Source of the DNA: Lentimicrobiaceae bacterium
GTDB taxonomy: Bacteria > Bacteroidota > Bacteroidia > Bacteroidales > P3
Direction: 5' to 3'
Length of the DNA stretch: 64,000 bases
Assembly (NCBI GenBank): GCA_022510485.1
Contig: JAFLTI010000002.1
Coordinates: forward strand, 38,287 to 102,286
A program made the position numbers and the translations under genes. This document shows, one piece after another, positions 1-7,680 of this stretch (the stretch's first letter is position 1; each line of letters begins with the position of its first letter). The notes beneath the pieces are model-generated. The model was given only the letters and a program-made list of their open reading frames with translations. It searched no databases and had not been told where the DNA came from.

Positions 1-166
1 TGTCAGGGAAAGCTTCGGCAACGCCTTTACGAATGTACGCGACACGGTAACGAATACGGTAAGCAATGTCAGGGAAAGCTTCGGCAACGCCTTTACGAAT
101 GTACGCGACACGGTAACGAATACGGTAAGCAATGTCAGGGAAAGCTTCGGCAACGCCTTTACGAAT
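1..166 (+). repeat. 66-bp tandem repeat, 2.5 copies
   Basis: Identical 66-bp units start at 1, 67 and 133; the third matches for 34 bp and then diverges. The unit is a multiple of three and encodes a 22-residue repeat in the tail protein frame. The array probably continues upstream of the window. Exact identity between copies points to recent expansion or homogenisation. Confidence 0.95.
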
Positions 167-415
167 ACCGAAAGTATGTCGGATGGTTTTGGAGGTCTAC
201 AGAGAGAACAGGAAACTAGTGTATTTACGGATAATGGAGTCATGCAATTGCAACCAGCAACGCTAGAACAGAAAAAACACGAAAGACTTGCCGCCCTGCA
301 GTTTGCAAAATTTTGCGATAAGATGGAAATCATTTTGCCGCAAGGTACACCCCAAGAACATGTGGATATTTTGTTGAACGAACTGATGAGGAGGATAAAC
401 GATGCCGTGGAATAA
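2..415 (+). CDS. C-terminal end of a tape-measure-like phage tail protein (5' truncated by window)
   Basis: The frame starting at base 2 is open from the window edge to the TAA at 413-415, so the ATG at 176 is internal and the true start lies upstream. The visible N-terminal part is 2.5 copies of a 22-residue repeat (begins VRESFGNAFT), rich in T, N and V. It is followed by a roughly 80-residue non-repetitive tail ending in a charged helix. Its position just upstream of baseplate genes, and a repetitive fibrous segment, fit the end of a tape measure or a related tail protein. This is inference from position; no conserved domain is visible in the fragment. It overlaps the next gene by 14 bp, which suggests translational coupling. 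Confidence 0.6.
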   Translation, partial: VRESFGNAFTNVRDTVTNTVSNVRESFGNAFTNVRDTVTNTVSNVRESFGNAFTNTESMSDGFGGLQREQETSVFTDNGVMQLQPATLEQKKHERLAALQFAKFCDKMEIILPQGTPQEHVDILLNELMRRINDAVE

Positions 416-992
416 TGCTGTAAAATCCGAAAAGATCTCTTTCGACATAAAACATTTGCTAGAAAGTGTAAGCGGCTGCAAAGGTCTTGATTTTCCGATA
501 ACTTTGACGAGAGAGGCAAAGCATAACGGTACGGAATTGGCAGACAACGGCACCGTCTTGCGCAAAAAAGATCTGACAGGTTGTTATTACTTCATGCCTG
601 TAACCTTTTCGTATAACAGCAAGAGTTACGAGATCGACTGCGCGATGGTTCGGTTGAGATTAAAGAAAAACATTGTGCAGACTCCTTTATTGGGGCAAGG
701 CGGTATGGTAAAGGAAATGGTGGGAGTGCAAGACTTGGCAATTTCCATTACCGGATGTCTGATGGGAGAGAGAGGACAGTGGCCAGAAGATAGAATTAAT
801 GGACTACGGCAACTGTTTGAGACAAATGATTCGGTGGCATTAAAATGCGCCTTGACCGACTGCTTTTTCGATGCAGACGACAAAGTAGTGATTACCGATA
901 TGTGTTTTCCGCAGGGCGGACAAGTGGAAGACATTGTACCTGTAAATATTGAATGTGTGCAAGACAATATTTTTGAATTGACCCTTAATTAA
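402..992 (+). CDS. Phage tail protein of unknown function (DUF6046-like)
   Basis: This 196-residue protein sits between the tape-measure-like gene and the gpD-like hub gene, where phages often encode a tube-initiator or hub adaptor. The second half (about residues 95-196) is a predicted beta-rich module with a GVQDLAIS motif. It resembles the small DUF6046 proteins of Bacteroidota phages as I remember them, but I cannot confirm the family. The start overlaps the upstream gene by 14 bp and the stop lies 2 bp before the next ATG. No enzymatic motif is seen. Confidence 0.6.
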   Translation: MPWNNAVKSEKISFDIKHLLESVSGCKGLDFPITLTREAKHNGTELADNGTVLRKKDLTGCYYFMPVTFSYNSKSYEIDCAMVRLRLKKNIVQTPLLGQGGMVKEMVGVQDLAISITGCLMGERGQWPEDRINGLRQLFETNDSVALKCALTDCFFDADDKVVITDMCFPQGGQVEDIVPVNIECVQDNIFELTLN

Positions 993-994
993 CC

Positions 995-1750
995 ATGTTT
1001 GTACTGCAAAGCGAAATCAAGATAGGAGCCTTCCGGTTTGCGCGTATCGCGGAAGTGGAATTAATGCGGAGCGTTCATCATCTTTCAGCCACGGCAAGAA
1101 TCAGGATTCCGGCAAGTTCAGCCATTAAAGGCAATGAACATATTCTTAGCCAAAACGAAACTGCAAAAATTATAACGCTCGGTGACCCAGTAGAAATCCA
1201 CTTGGGTTATGGACGGGAAAGCAAGCTCGAATTTAAGGGATATGTGCGCAGGATTAATCTTACCGAGCCTTTGGAAATTGAGTGTGAGGATGAGCTTTAC
1301 AAAACTCGTTCCAAAACAGTAAGCTTTTCGGGTCAAGTGGTGCAATTGTCAGATTTGTTGCAAAATTGTGGGCTTTCGATAGGAGAAGCTGCCGAATTTG
1401 AATTGAAGAATTTTATTGCCGACAACGAACCTCTAAATGATGTGTTACAAAGGATATCCTCGGAGTATGGTTTAGATGTTTTCTTCGATTTGGATGGCAA
1501 AGTGTATGCGGTGTATCCAAGCCTATATCGAACCGATACCGTAAAGTATGGTTTGCGAAAGAATGTGATTCGGGTGGAAGAATCGGAACTGACCTCTTTT
1601 CTTGTTCCTTATATTGAGCCTTGTATGATAGCCGAAATAACAGATGATGCCTATTCGGAACGTAACGGTAAATTTTTCGTCGAAGCGGTAAAGACCACAT
1701 TTGGCTGTTATGGAGCCCGGCGAAGAATAAGCCTCGGAATAATGGTTTAA
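995..1750 (+). CDS. Contractile tail hub protein, phage late control gpD-like
   Basis: This 251-residue protein has features of the gpD/VgrG N-terminal hub fold. A segment around residues 65-90 reads like the first hub barrel (DPVEIHLGYG, then FKGYVRRINL). A middle domain follows (QLSDLLQNCG, LNDVLQRISS, YGLDVFFDLDGKVY), typical of gpD-like proteins. It is shorter than P2 gpD (about 390 aa) and ends in a beta strand (ARRRISLGIMV). It would form the trimeric hub carrying the gpV spike, which the next gene appears to encode. It is part of the uninterrupted tail operon. Confidence 0.7.
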   Translation: MFVLQSEIKIGAFRFARIAEVELMRSVHHLSATARIRIPASSAIKGNEHILSQNETAKIITLGDPVEIHLGYGRESKLEFKGYVRRINLTEPLEIECEDELYKTRSKTVSFSGQVVQLSDLLQNCGLSIGEAAEFELKNFIADNEPLNDVLQRISSEYGLDVFFDLDGKVYAVYPSLYRTDTVKYGLRKNVIRVEESELTSFLVPYIEPCMIAEITDDAYSERNGKFFVEAVKTTFGCYGARRRISLGIMV

Positions 1751-1765
1751 AACAAAAAAATAGTT

Positions 1766-2455
1766 ATGGAAAGTGTATTCAAATTTTGGAAAAACATAGA
1801 ACGGCAGACACGACAGATGCTTCCCGCTCAGGTATTTCCGGCTCAAGTAACGGAGGTAAACGAGGACATGCACACTTGCACCGTATTAGTCAACGACAAT
1901 GTAGAATTATACGATGTAAGGCTGTATTCGGTAACAGATAAGGATTTGAAAGGTTTTTGTCTTATACCGGCAAAAGACAGCATCGTACTGGTGGGGCGTG
2001 TCGCCAACAACAACGAACTCTTTGTTTGTTCGTTCAGCGTGGTTGACAAAGTGCTGGGAACGATAGGCGACAACGTTGCCGTGGCTATGGACAAAGAGTC
2101 GCTCACATATAAGTGCGACAAGACCGAAATAGAGGTCAAGTCGGCAGAACTGACTGCCAAGATAGATGGTGTGGAATTGGAGGTAAAGGGCAACAAGATC
2201 AAGGTCAAGGCAGACGAAATCGAATTAAATGGAGGCAATAACAATGGGCTGGCCAAGGTCGATGTCGTCAAATATAACCTTGATGAAATCGAGAAATATC
2301 TGACAGCGATGAATACGGCAATCTCAATGGGGTTTAACGGAGTGGGTTCCGGATTGACTGCCGCAGGTCCTGCCGGAGCAGGCGCGTATAATGGCGCAAT
2401 GGAGGGTCAGAATATTGTCTTTAAAGATATGGAAAACAAAAAGGTAAAACACTGA
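1766..2455 (+). CDS. Baseplate assembly / spike protein, gpV-like
   Basis: This protein has 229 residues. Residues about 20-95 form an OB-like beta barrel (FPAQVTEVN, HTCTVLVNDN, IVLVGRVANN). Residues about 105-155 are a run of short alternating strands (DNVAVAMD, KTEIEVKS, DGVELEVKGN, DEIELNGG) that reads as a trimeric beta-helical spike. The C-terminus is a Gly/Ala-rich segment. This layout matches the P2 gpV and Mu gp45 central spike that pierces the target outer membrane. No PAAR-like tip gene is seen nearby. The gene lies directly downstream of the hub gene. Confidence 0.7.
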   Translation: MESVFKFWKNIERQTRQMLPAQVFPAQVTEVNEDMHTCTVLVNDNVELYDVRLYSVTDKDLKGFCLIPAKDSIVLVGRVANNNELFVCSFSVVDKVLGTIGDNVAVAMDKESLTYKCDKTEIEVKSAELTAKIDGVELEVKGNKIKVKADEIELNGGNNNGLAKVDVVKYNLDEIEKYLTAMNTAISMGFNGVGSGLTAAGPAGAGAYNGAMEGQNIVFKDMENKKVKH

Positions 2456-2458
2456 ACC

Positions 2459-2752
2459 ATGACAGACATAAAACATACCGATAACGGCGATATCGATTTC
2501 ATCACAGGAGATCTTCGCTATGTAAACTCCGATTACCGGCACCAGCAAGACATTCTGCTTTCGCAGAAAGGCTATTATAAAGAACACCCTGAATTAGGTG
2601 TTGGTATAGGAGATTATCGCAACGAAACCGACCCTGAAGAGTTGTTACGCGCCATTAAGAAAGAATTTGTTGCCGACGGCATGAAAGTAAACAAAGTAAT
2701 ACTATCTGTCGATGGGCAAATAGAAACAGACGCCCGTTATGAAAACAATTAA
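2459..2752 (+). CDS. Baseplate wedge protein, gp25/gpW-like
   Basis: This 97-residue protein begins with a short strand-rich segment (DIDFITGDLRYV). It continues with LSQKGYYKEHPELGVGIGDY and ends with the helix-strand pattern of gp25/gpW lysozyme-like baseplate proteins. Family members connect the baseplate to the sheath and usually sit next to gpV and gpJ, as here. The 3' end overlaps the next gene by 14 bp. Confidence 0.65.
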   Translation: MTDIKHTDNGDIDFITGDLRYVNSDYRHQQDILLSQKGYYKEHPELGVGIGDYRNETDPEELLRAIKKEFVADGMKVNKVILSVDGQIETDARYENN

Positions 2753-3038
2753 GACGGAACCGAATCAAACCATCTATGACATCGCCGTGCAATACTACGG
2801 CACGTTGGACGGTGTGGAAGAATTGATGACTCTCAATCCGGACATCAAGAACGATACGAAGGCTCTTGTCGCCCTTGGCATCAATACTGCCAACCAAGAC
2901 CACGTATTTCGTTTCGACGTAGCCATTGCGCCCGGCTCAATATTGGTGTTTAACGAAACAAGCAAGACCATCGACAGCAGGGTAGTCAAAAAAATAGAAC
3001 AACCTATAACAACATATCAGATATGGCAAGAACGATAA
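2739..3038 (+). CDS. LysM-like tail protein (gpX / tube-adaptor type)
   Basis: The N-terminal 45 residues follow the LysM pattern: a QTIYDIAVQYYG segment, then a helix ending in a LMTLNPDIKN-like loop. Phage tail X and Pvc7-type proteins carry LysM modules that bind between tube, hub and baseplate, and the same role is inferred here. The protein is small (99 aa), with a C-terminal beta-rich half containing a PGSILVFNE turn. It overlaps both neighbours (14 bp and 16 bp). Confidence 0.6.
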   Translation: MKTIKTEPNQTIYDIAVQYYGTLDGVEELMTLNPDIKNDTKALVALGINTANQDHVFRFDVAIAPGSILVFNETSKTIDSRVVKKIEQPITTYQIWQER

Positions 3039-3862
3039 CGGAAATCAAAGACAGAATTAAAGAACGCCTCGATGGTCGATTGCCTGGATTGTCCACCAGC
3101 AAAGTGGGCGAATGGTCGCTATGGCAGTACGTGGTGGCGGTATCCATCCATTCTTTTGAGCTCATACTCGACCTGTTCCGCAAGGAAATAGACGAGCTTA
3201 CCGACAAAATCACGCCCGGCACTCTACGTTGGTATGCGGAGATGTGCAAGCGGTTCCACAATGGCGAAGACCTGCTTTTCGATGAAAAGACCGCCCTGTT
3301 ATATTACAAGAATCAGGACGAAAAGACCAACGAAATCATCAAGGTGGCGGCAGTAAGCGAGGTTACGGTGATTAACGCCGGAGTGTCGGAAACCAAACTG
3401 TTTATCAAGGTGGCAAAGGAGGAAGGCGGCAAGATTACCGAACTATCTGCCGATGAGAAATACAACTTCGTGAACTATATCGAAGCCATCAAATTCGCCG
3501 GATGCAAAACCGAGGTCATCAGCACCAAAGCCGATCAGATAAAATATGAAATGAGTGTATATCATGACCCCGCCATTGCACACGATAAAATCGAAAGAGG
3601 TGTTTTGGCGGCTCTTGAGGCCTACAAGACTTCGTTGGGCTTTGACGGCGTTCTGTATCGGCAGCAATTGATTGATGCCGTGATGGGCGTGGAGGGCGTT
3701 ACCACGGTCGATATGTACGCCCTGAAACACCACCGGTTCAAGGATTCCGAAGGTGTATGGCAGAATATCGAGACCCATGCTTCCTTGGATGCCGGGTATT
3801 TTGACTACTCCGATAAATGCAAACTGAAAGTCAATCCGATAAATGAATTGCTAAAAGCCTAA
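3023..3862 (+). CDS. Baseplate protein J-like
   Basis: This 279-residue protein occupies the gpJ position after the gp25- and LysM-like genes. An N-terminal helical region (residues 1-75) contains WSLWQYVVAV and a TDKITPGTLRWYAEM segment. A beta-rich middle and a C-terminal part follow (LGFDGVLYRQQLIDAVMGVEGVT), a pattern common in gpJ and gp47-like wedge proteins, where a strand precedes a VxGVxxV turn. It would form the baseplate wedge around the spike. The assignment rests on position and partial pattern. Confidence 0.65.
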   Translation: MARTITEIKDRIKERLDGRLPGLSTSKVGEWSLWQYVVAVSIHSFELILDLFRKEIDELTDKITPGTLRWYAEMCKRFHNGEDLLFDEKTALLYYKNQDEKTNEIIKVAAVSEVTVINAGVSETKLFIKVAKEEGGKITELSADEKYNFVNYIEAIKFAGCKTEVISTKADQIKYEMSVYHDPAIAHDKIERGVLAALEAYKTSLGFDGVLYRQQLIDAVMGVEGVTTVDMYALKHHRFKDSEGVWQNIETHASLDAGYFDYSDKCKLKVNPINELLKA

Positions 3863-3865
3863 GAC

Positions 3866-4345
3866 ATGGATATCGACATAAGACACCTTACCTATCAGTT
3901 ATTGCCGCCGCACAAACGGCAGCCGAACCGCACAAACTGGCTCATGGCGCTACTATCTCCATTGGCGGAACTATGGGATGAATTCTACACATGGCGTGCC
4001 AACAAGCGCATGATGGTTAACGTCAACAGCCAAGTACGTATACTGGAGGGCTATCTGCGCAAGAAGTACAAGCAGCCTTTCAACATCTATATCGAGAGTT
4101 ATAACGACGGCTTGCTGTGGATTCCGCTCAATTTGGAAGAAAGCGAGGAAATGCTACCAGCCATCGGATTGATAGCCGAAGGTGTTTTCCACAAGGAGAT
4201 TCCATTGCAGGACGAGGTGCGCATTTATTTCAACGGCGTGGACTTTAAGGTGTATATTCCCAAAGGGCTTGACCGCACACTTATCGCTGCCGAGATTGAG
4301 AAATACCGGCAGGCACTTGTCAAATATGAAATAATCGAAAAATAA
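3866..4345 (+). CDS. Tail protein in the gpI position
   Basis: This 159-residue protein begins 3 bp after gpJ. The N-terminus has an LLPPHKRQPNRTNWLMALLS segment followed by aromatic helices (LWDEFYTWRANK) and an RILEGYLRKKY stretch. In P2-like and Mu-like order this slot holds gpI, the wedge protein that links gpJ to the tail fibre. I see no stronger family signature. The C-terminal half is beta-rich and could contact the fibre encoded next. Confidence 0.5.
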   Translation: MDIDIRHLTYQLLPPHKRQPNRTNWLMALLSPLAELWDEFYTWRANKRMMVNVNSQVRILEGYLRKKYKQPFNIYIESYNDGLLWIPLNLEESEEMLPAIGLIAEGVFHKEIPLQDEVRIYFNGVDFKVYIPKGLDRTLIAAEIEKYRQALVKYEIIEK

Positions 4346-4355
4346 TACAAGCAAT

Positions 4356-6173
4356 ATGAAAGAACACATTCAAAAACCGGGAGTCCGCAAGTGGGCGGGC
4401 GAAGATCTGATAGAGCTGCAGGAAGAAACACTCTCTGCCCTGCAAGCGTTGGTGGAACCGTATGCCCCTTGCATCGTTCAAGGATGCGAAGTTACGCATG
4501 CAAATGGCGTTTATCAGGTTCAGCCTGGTATTGTCGCACTGAAAGGAAATAACGAAAACGGCAACGCCTGCACTAAGATAGTGCGGTTTGCTGGTTATAC
4601 CGGCGAAGTCTTGCCCATATATCTGACCATCAAGGTAACACCCTACATGCGCGTGTACGCTGATGAGGAGAACAAACCTATCGCTTACGAATACACCGCA
4701 GAACCGGACACCAATCAACCGGATGTGCCTTACCTGAAGATTGATGCCGATGGAGGCGAACGCCTTGTTGACACCATCGGCATCACCCAGAAACTCGACC
4801 GCGAAGGCGGTAATGCATCAAACGTGAAGGTGGCGTTCTCCACGTCCACCGCGCGCTCCAACATAACAACCGGCTCTACACTGAAAGAGACCTTCGGCAG
4901 GATAGCTCGGTGGTTTTCCGACCTCAAGACCCTTGCGTTCAAGGACAAGGTCTCCAAAACAGACCTCGACACCTCCCTGACAACCGAATTTAACAACAAG
5001 GTGGACAAGGTGAGCGGCAAAGGGCTGTCGACCAACGATTTCACCACCACCCTGAAAGACAAGCTCGAAAAAATCGCGCCCGGAGCAAACAATTACACCC
5101 ACCCGACAGGTTCAGGCAATAATCACATTCCAGCTGGAGGCTCAAGTGGACAATACCTCAAGTATTCTTCCGCCGGCACCGCAGCATGGGCAACCCCGAG
5201 CAGCAATGTAGCCTCTTCCTCCGCTGCAGGCTTCATGTCTGCCACCGACAAGAGTAAGCTTGACGGCATTGCCGAAGGCGCCAACAAGTACTCCCACCCG
5301 ACAGGTTCAGGCAATAATCACATTCCAGCTGGAGGCTCAAGTGGACAATACCTCAAGTATTCTTCCGCCGGCACCGCAGCATGGGCAACCCCGAGCAGCA
5401 ATGTAGCCTCTTCCTCCGCTGCAGGCTTCATGTCTGCCACCGACAAGAGTAAGCTTGACGGCATTGACTCCGGTGCGAACAACTACGCCCACCCCACAGG
5501 CTCGGGCAATAATCACATTCCAGCTGGAGGCTCAAGTGGGCAATACCTCAAGTACTCCTCCGCCGGCACCGCAGCATGGGCTATCCCAAGCAGCAATGTA
5601 GCCACTTCCTCCGCCGCAGGTTTCATGTCCGCCGCCGACAAGAGTAAGCTTGATGGCATTGACTCCGGTGCGAACAACTACGCCCACCCCACAGGCTCGG
5701 GCAATAATCATATTCCCTCCGGAGGCTCCTCCGGCCAATACCTCAAGTACTCCTCCGCCGGCTCCGCAGCATGGGCTACCCCCAGCAGCAATGTAGCCAC
5801 TTCCTCCGCCGCTGGCTTCATGTCTGCCACCGACAAGGGTAATCTCGATAATTTGTTCAAATTCCGTATCGTCGGATATTATACGCTTACTAAAACTGCT
5901 ACCGTCGGTAGTTATAGTGGTCTTGCAATTACCTGCAATAAAGTATCTACGCCGGTAGATCCCTGCTATAGCATCTCGTTGCCCACTGCCAATGGGTTTA
6001 GTGCAAGTAAGACGTATTGTTTGATCTGTTTTGCCGGATATGAGCATACGATAGAAGGGTATGACTCGTTTGTAAAAGGAGGCGGGTCATTTACTATAAT
6101 CTACAGAAACAGAGCCGGCACACCGACTCTATCTGATTATTCCCCTCGTATTGTAATCATTGAACTAAATTAG
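4356..6173 (+). CDS. Tail fibre / receptor-binding protein with four 65-residue repeats
   Basis: This protein has 605 residues. Residues 1-140 (WAGEDLIELQEETL...) look like a baseplate-attachment domain. Residues about 243-502 are four repeats of 65 aa with the motifs HPTGSGNNHIPAGGSSGQYL and AAGFMSATDKSKLDGI, typical of phage collar/fibre shaft repeats. Residues about 505-605 form a unique beta-rich C-terminus (FKFRIVGYYTLTK ... SPRIVIIELN), the likely receptor-binding tip. It is the last tail gene. No separate chaperone gene follows; the next gene is a lipoprotein with its own promoter. Confidence 0.8.
   Translation: MKEHIQKPGVRKWAGEDLIELQEETLSALQALVEPYAPCIVQGCEVTHANGVYQVQPGIVALKGNNENGNACTKIVRFAGYTGEVLPIYLTIKVTPYMRVYADEENKPIAYEYTAEPDTNQPDVPYLKIDADGGERLVDTIGITQKLDREGGNASNVKVAFSTSTARSNITTGSTLKETFGRIARWFSDLKTLAFKDKVSKTDLDTSLTTEFNNKVDKVSGKGLSTNDFTTTLKDKLEKIAPGANNYTHPTGSGNNHIPAGGSSGQYLKYSSAGTAAWATPSSNVASSSAAGFMSATDKSKLDGIAEGANKYSHPTGSGNNHIPAGGSSGQYLKYSSAGTAAWATPSSNVASSSAAGFMSATDKSKLDGIDSGANNYAHPTGSGNNHIPAGGSSGQYLKYSSAGTAAWAIPSSNVATSSAAGFMSAADKSKLDGIDSGANNYAHPTGSGNNHIPSGGSSGQYLKYSSAGSAAWATPSSNVATSSAAGFMSATDKGNLDNLFKFRIVGYYTLTKTATVGSYSGLAITCNKVSTPVDPCYSISLPTANGFSASKTYCLICFAGYEHTIEGYDSFVKGGGSFTIIYRNRAGTPTLSDYSPRIVIIELN
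5082..5861 (+). repeat. Four 195-bp in-frame repeats in the tail fibre gene
   Basis: Units start near 5082, 5277, 5472 and 5667, each 195 bp (65 codons). Copies 1 and 2 are identical over about 170 bp (5101-5270 against 5296-5465). Copies 3 and 4 have drifted, mostly at synonymous sites. This suggests recent duplication or gene conversion that could change shaft length. Confidence 0.9.
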
Positions 6174-6181
6174 TATCTTTG
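6150..6181 (+). promoter_or_regulatory. Promoter of the lipoprotein gene
   Basis: TATCTTTG at 6174-6181 matches the Bacteroidota -7 box TAnnTTTG, and ATTG at 6150-6153 stands 20 nt upstream as a TTTG-like -33 element. The -7 box begins right after the TAG stop of the fibre gene (6171-6173). The lipoprotein can therefore be transcribed independently of the tail operon. Confidence 0.7.
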
Positions 6182-6223
6182 CAGCCTAATCTTTTAACTT
6201 TTAACTATGAAAAACCTTTAACC

Positions 6224-6964
6224 ATGAAAAAGATCTTTTTCATCCTTGCTGTCGCCATTGTGGCGGTAGCCTGCAAAAAAGAGGAAAAGGAGCATGATAG
6301 TTCAGATATACTCATCTATGCCCTTTGTAAGATGGATATCAGTGGAAAACCTCAAGCCAAAGCATTCGATGTGGTAGGCGATAGTGTATCGGTGCATAAA
6401 CTATCGCGTTACATGAGTTTTTATACTGGAAATCTCGTTAATTATGGATGGGGCGATTTTATTATTAACACCCATCAAGAAATACTGTTTACGGATTATT
6501 TAACTAGATATTATCAACGCGATACCATCAACCACACCTTTTCCTTTACCAACGATGCTGTTATTTGTTGGATGGAGGAAAACGTGGTTGACGGGCAGTT
6601 GCGAGGAGGTAAAGATGGTACGGAATACCTCGGTTATGTGGTCTGCATGGAGGATTTTGTTTTCTGCGCAGCCTATGATGCTTGCGCTGAAAATGGAGTG
6701 GAGTGCGAAGCTGGCAAAGAATACTTTGATCCTGTAACAGCAACCCAAGCGGATTGGGGTGAGTTTATAGGATACCATTATGTCAGCTACGACACGCTGG
6801 GATATATTCCCAACAGCCAAATGCGTGCCAACCGTGCCCACCTCCAAGGTTTAATTGATGAACGCAAATATCAAGAAATGCTTGATTTCTTCAAGCGTGG
6901 CTACTGTATTTATACCTGCACCGGAGAGGAATACCGCGAACTGGTACGCTTAGGCTTGAATTAG
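6224..6964 (+). CDS. Lipoprotein of unknown function, probable phage-carried moron
   Basis: The ATG at 6224 is chosen over one at 6179 because it gives a clean signal peptide (MKKIFFILAVAIVAVACKK) with lipobox Cys18. The mature N-terminus CKKEEKE has a K followed by acidic residues, the kind of signal that routes lipoproteins to the cell surface in Bacteroidota. The mature 229 residues are rich in Tyr and Cys, with no recognised domain. It has its own promoter and a strong terminator, and sits between the phage tail genes and the chromosome. This suggests a lysogenic-conversion gene, for example for surface exclusion. That role is inference. Confidence 0.75.
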   Translation: MKKIFFILAVAIVAVACKKEEKEHDSSDILIYALCKMDISGKPQAKAFDVVGDSVSVHKLSRYMSFYTGNLVNYGWGDFIINTHQEILFTDYLTRYYQRDTINHTFSFTNDAVICWMEENVVDGQLRGGKDGTEYLGYVVCMEDFVFCAAYDACAENGVECEAGKEYFDPVTATQADWGEFIGYHYVSYDTLGYIPNSQMRANRAHLQGLIDERKYQEMLDFFKRGYCIYTCTGEEYRELVRLGLN

Positions 6965-6987
6965 TCTTGTTTTAAGAAGAAGAATAC

Positions 6988-7015
6988 AAAGCCTGCCGGA
7001 GAATCGGCAGGCTTT
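6988..7015 (+). terminator. Rho-independent terminator after the lipoprotein gene
   Basis: A perfect 11-bp stem, AAAGCCTGCCG / CGGCAGGCTTT, encloses a 6-nt loop. It lies 24 bp after the lipoprotein stop. The A-rich and T-rich stem ends let it work in both directions. Confidence 0.85.
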
Positions 7016-7069
7016 GTTGCTATCAGCAGACCATAAATCCACGACCCGCTTTAGCATAAGCTTAGGTTT

Positions 7070-7285
7070 TTACGAACGATGTTGTTTATTCCTATTCGAA
7101 GTGCTTGCTGTATCCGTATTGAGATACCGTAAAAACGTCCGGTAGGAGCATCCATATATAGGAAAAATATACTTTTTCCAAACCATACGATGACAGGAGT
7201 CATGGTATGGTTGGTAATATTTTCTATCGATTTCCTGCATCTTTTGGGCACGGAGAAGATACCCTTTATCATGTTTTTGTCTCAT
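7070..7285 (-). CDS. Small basic protein of unknown function
   Basis: This 71-residue protein is rich in Lys, Arg and Tyr. It has a helical N-terminal half (LLRAQKMQEIDRKYYQ) and a WKKYIFPIYG segment followed by SYRTFLRYLN, which could be a small helix-turn-helix-like unit. It recalls short proteins often found near Bacteroidales prophages, but I cannot name a family. An overlapping frame (7051-7272) is also open and less protein-like. No ribosome binding site is obvious, which is common in this phylum. Its place beside the tail cluster makes a phage origin plausible. Confidence 0.4.
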   Translation of the reverse strand: MRQKHDKGYLLRAQKMQEIDRKYYQPYHDSCHRMVWKKYIFPIYGCSYRTFLRYLNTDTASTSNRNKQHRS

Positions 7286-7289
7286 GACT

Positions 7290-7615
7290 ATAGATATTGA
7301 ATATTATACTTTTATAACCTCTTGTTACTTGAAATTCGCTTGTTGAAGCAATTAGGAGGCGGAAAAGATGCGTTTCGAAATGCGTTCATAGATTATGTAT
7401 TTTAATATATTCATATACTAGATTTCAGTATATAATTGTCGTTTCAGATAGCAAAAATCTAAATTGATTAGTTCTCAATAAAAAATAGTGACGATTTTCA
7501 ACAAAATTTAATGGAAAGAACGAAATACATGAACATACGAACAAGGTAAGAATACACAAAAAGTTGGCAAACCAATGTTAAGACAGAGGGGGGAAAAGAG
7601 TAAATACCAAATAAA
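7290..7615. other. AT-rich intergenic region with no recognised gene
   Basis: Between the small ORF and the gyrB terminator both strands are low in coding potential. I see no RNA gene, no clear attachment-site duplication and no promoter matching TAnnTTTG with a proper -33 element. It is the visible boundary between the phage-tail cluster and the housekeeping region. Confidence 0.6.
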
Positions 7616-7616
7616 A

Positions 7617-7637
7617 GGGGCACCGTAAAGATGCCCC
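7617..7637 (-). terminator. gyrB terminator
   Basis: Read on the minus strand, a GGGGCA stem, 9-nt loop and TGCCCC are followed by TTTTATTT. It lies about 45 nt beyond the gyrB stop. Confidence 0.8.
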
Positions 7638-7650
7638 TATATTTTCCTCT

Positions 7651-7669
7651 GGGCGGCAATTTGCCGCCC
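7651..7669. terminator. Second inverted repeat downstream of gyrB
   Basis: GGGCGGCAA and TTGCCGCCC form a near-perfect palindrome 11 bp after the gyrB stop. It has no T-run of its own, so it may stabilise the mRNA 3' end in tandem with the terminator at 7617-7637. Confidence 0.5.
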
Positions 7670-7680
7670 GAAATCATTTC

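Noticed and set aside
5082-5861. Repeats in the tail fibre region as a CRISPR-like array
   Set aside because: Units are 195 bp, in frame, directly adjoining and coding; there are no spacers.
7016-7680. tRNA or attachment site beside gyrB
   Set aside because: No cloverleaf-like sequence or direct repeat matching the other side of the phage cluster could be found within the window.
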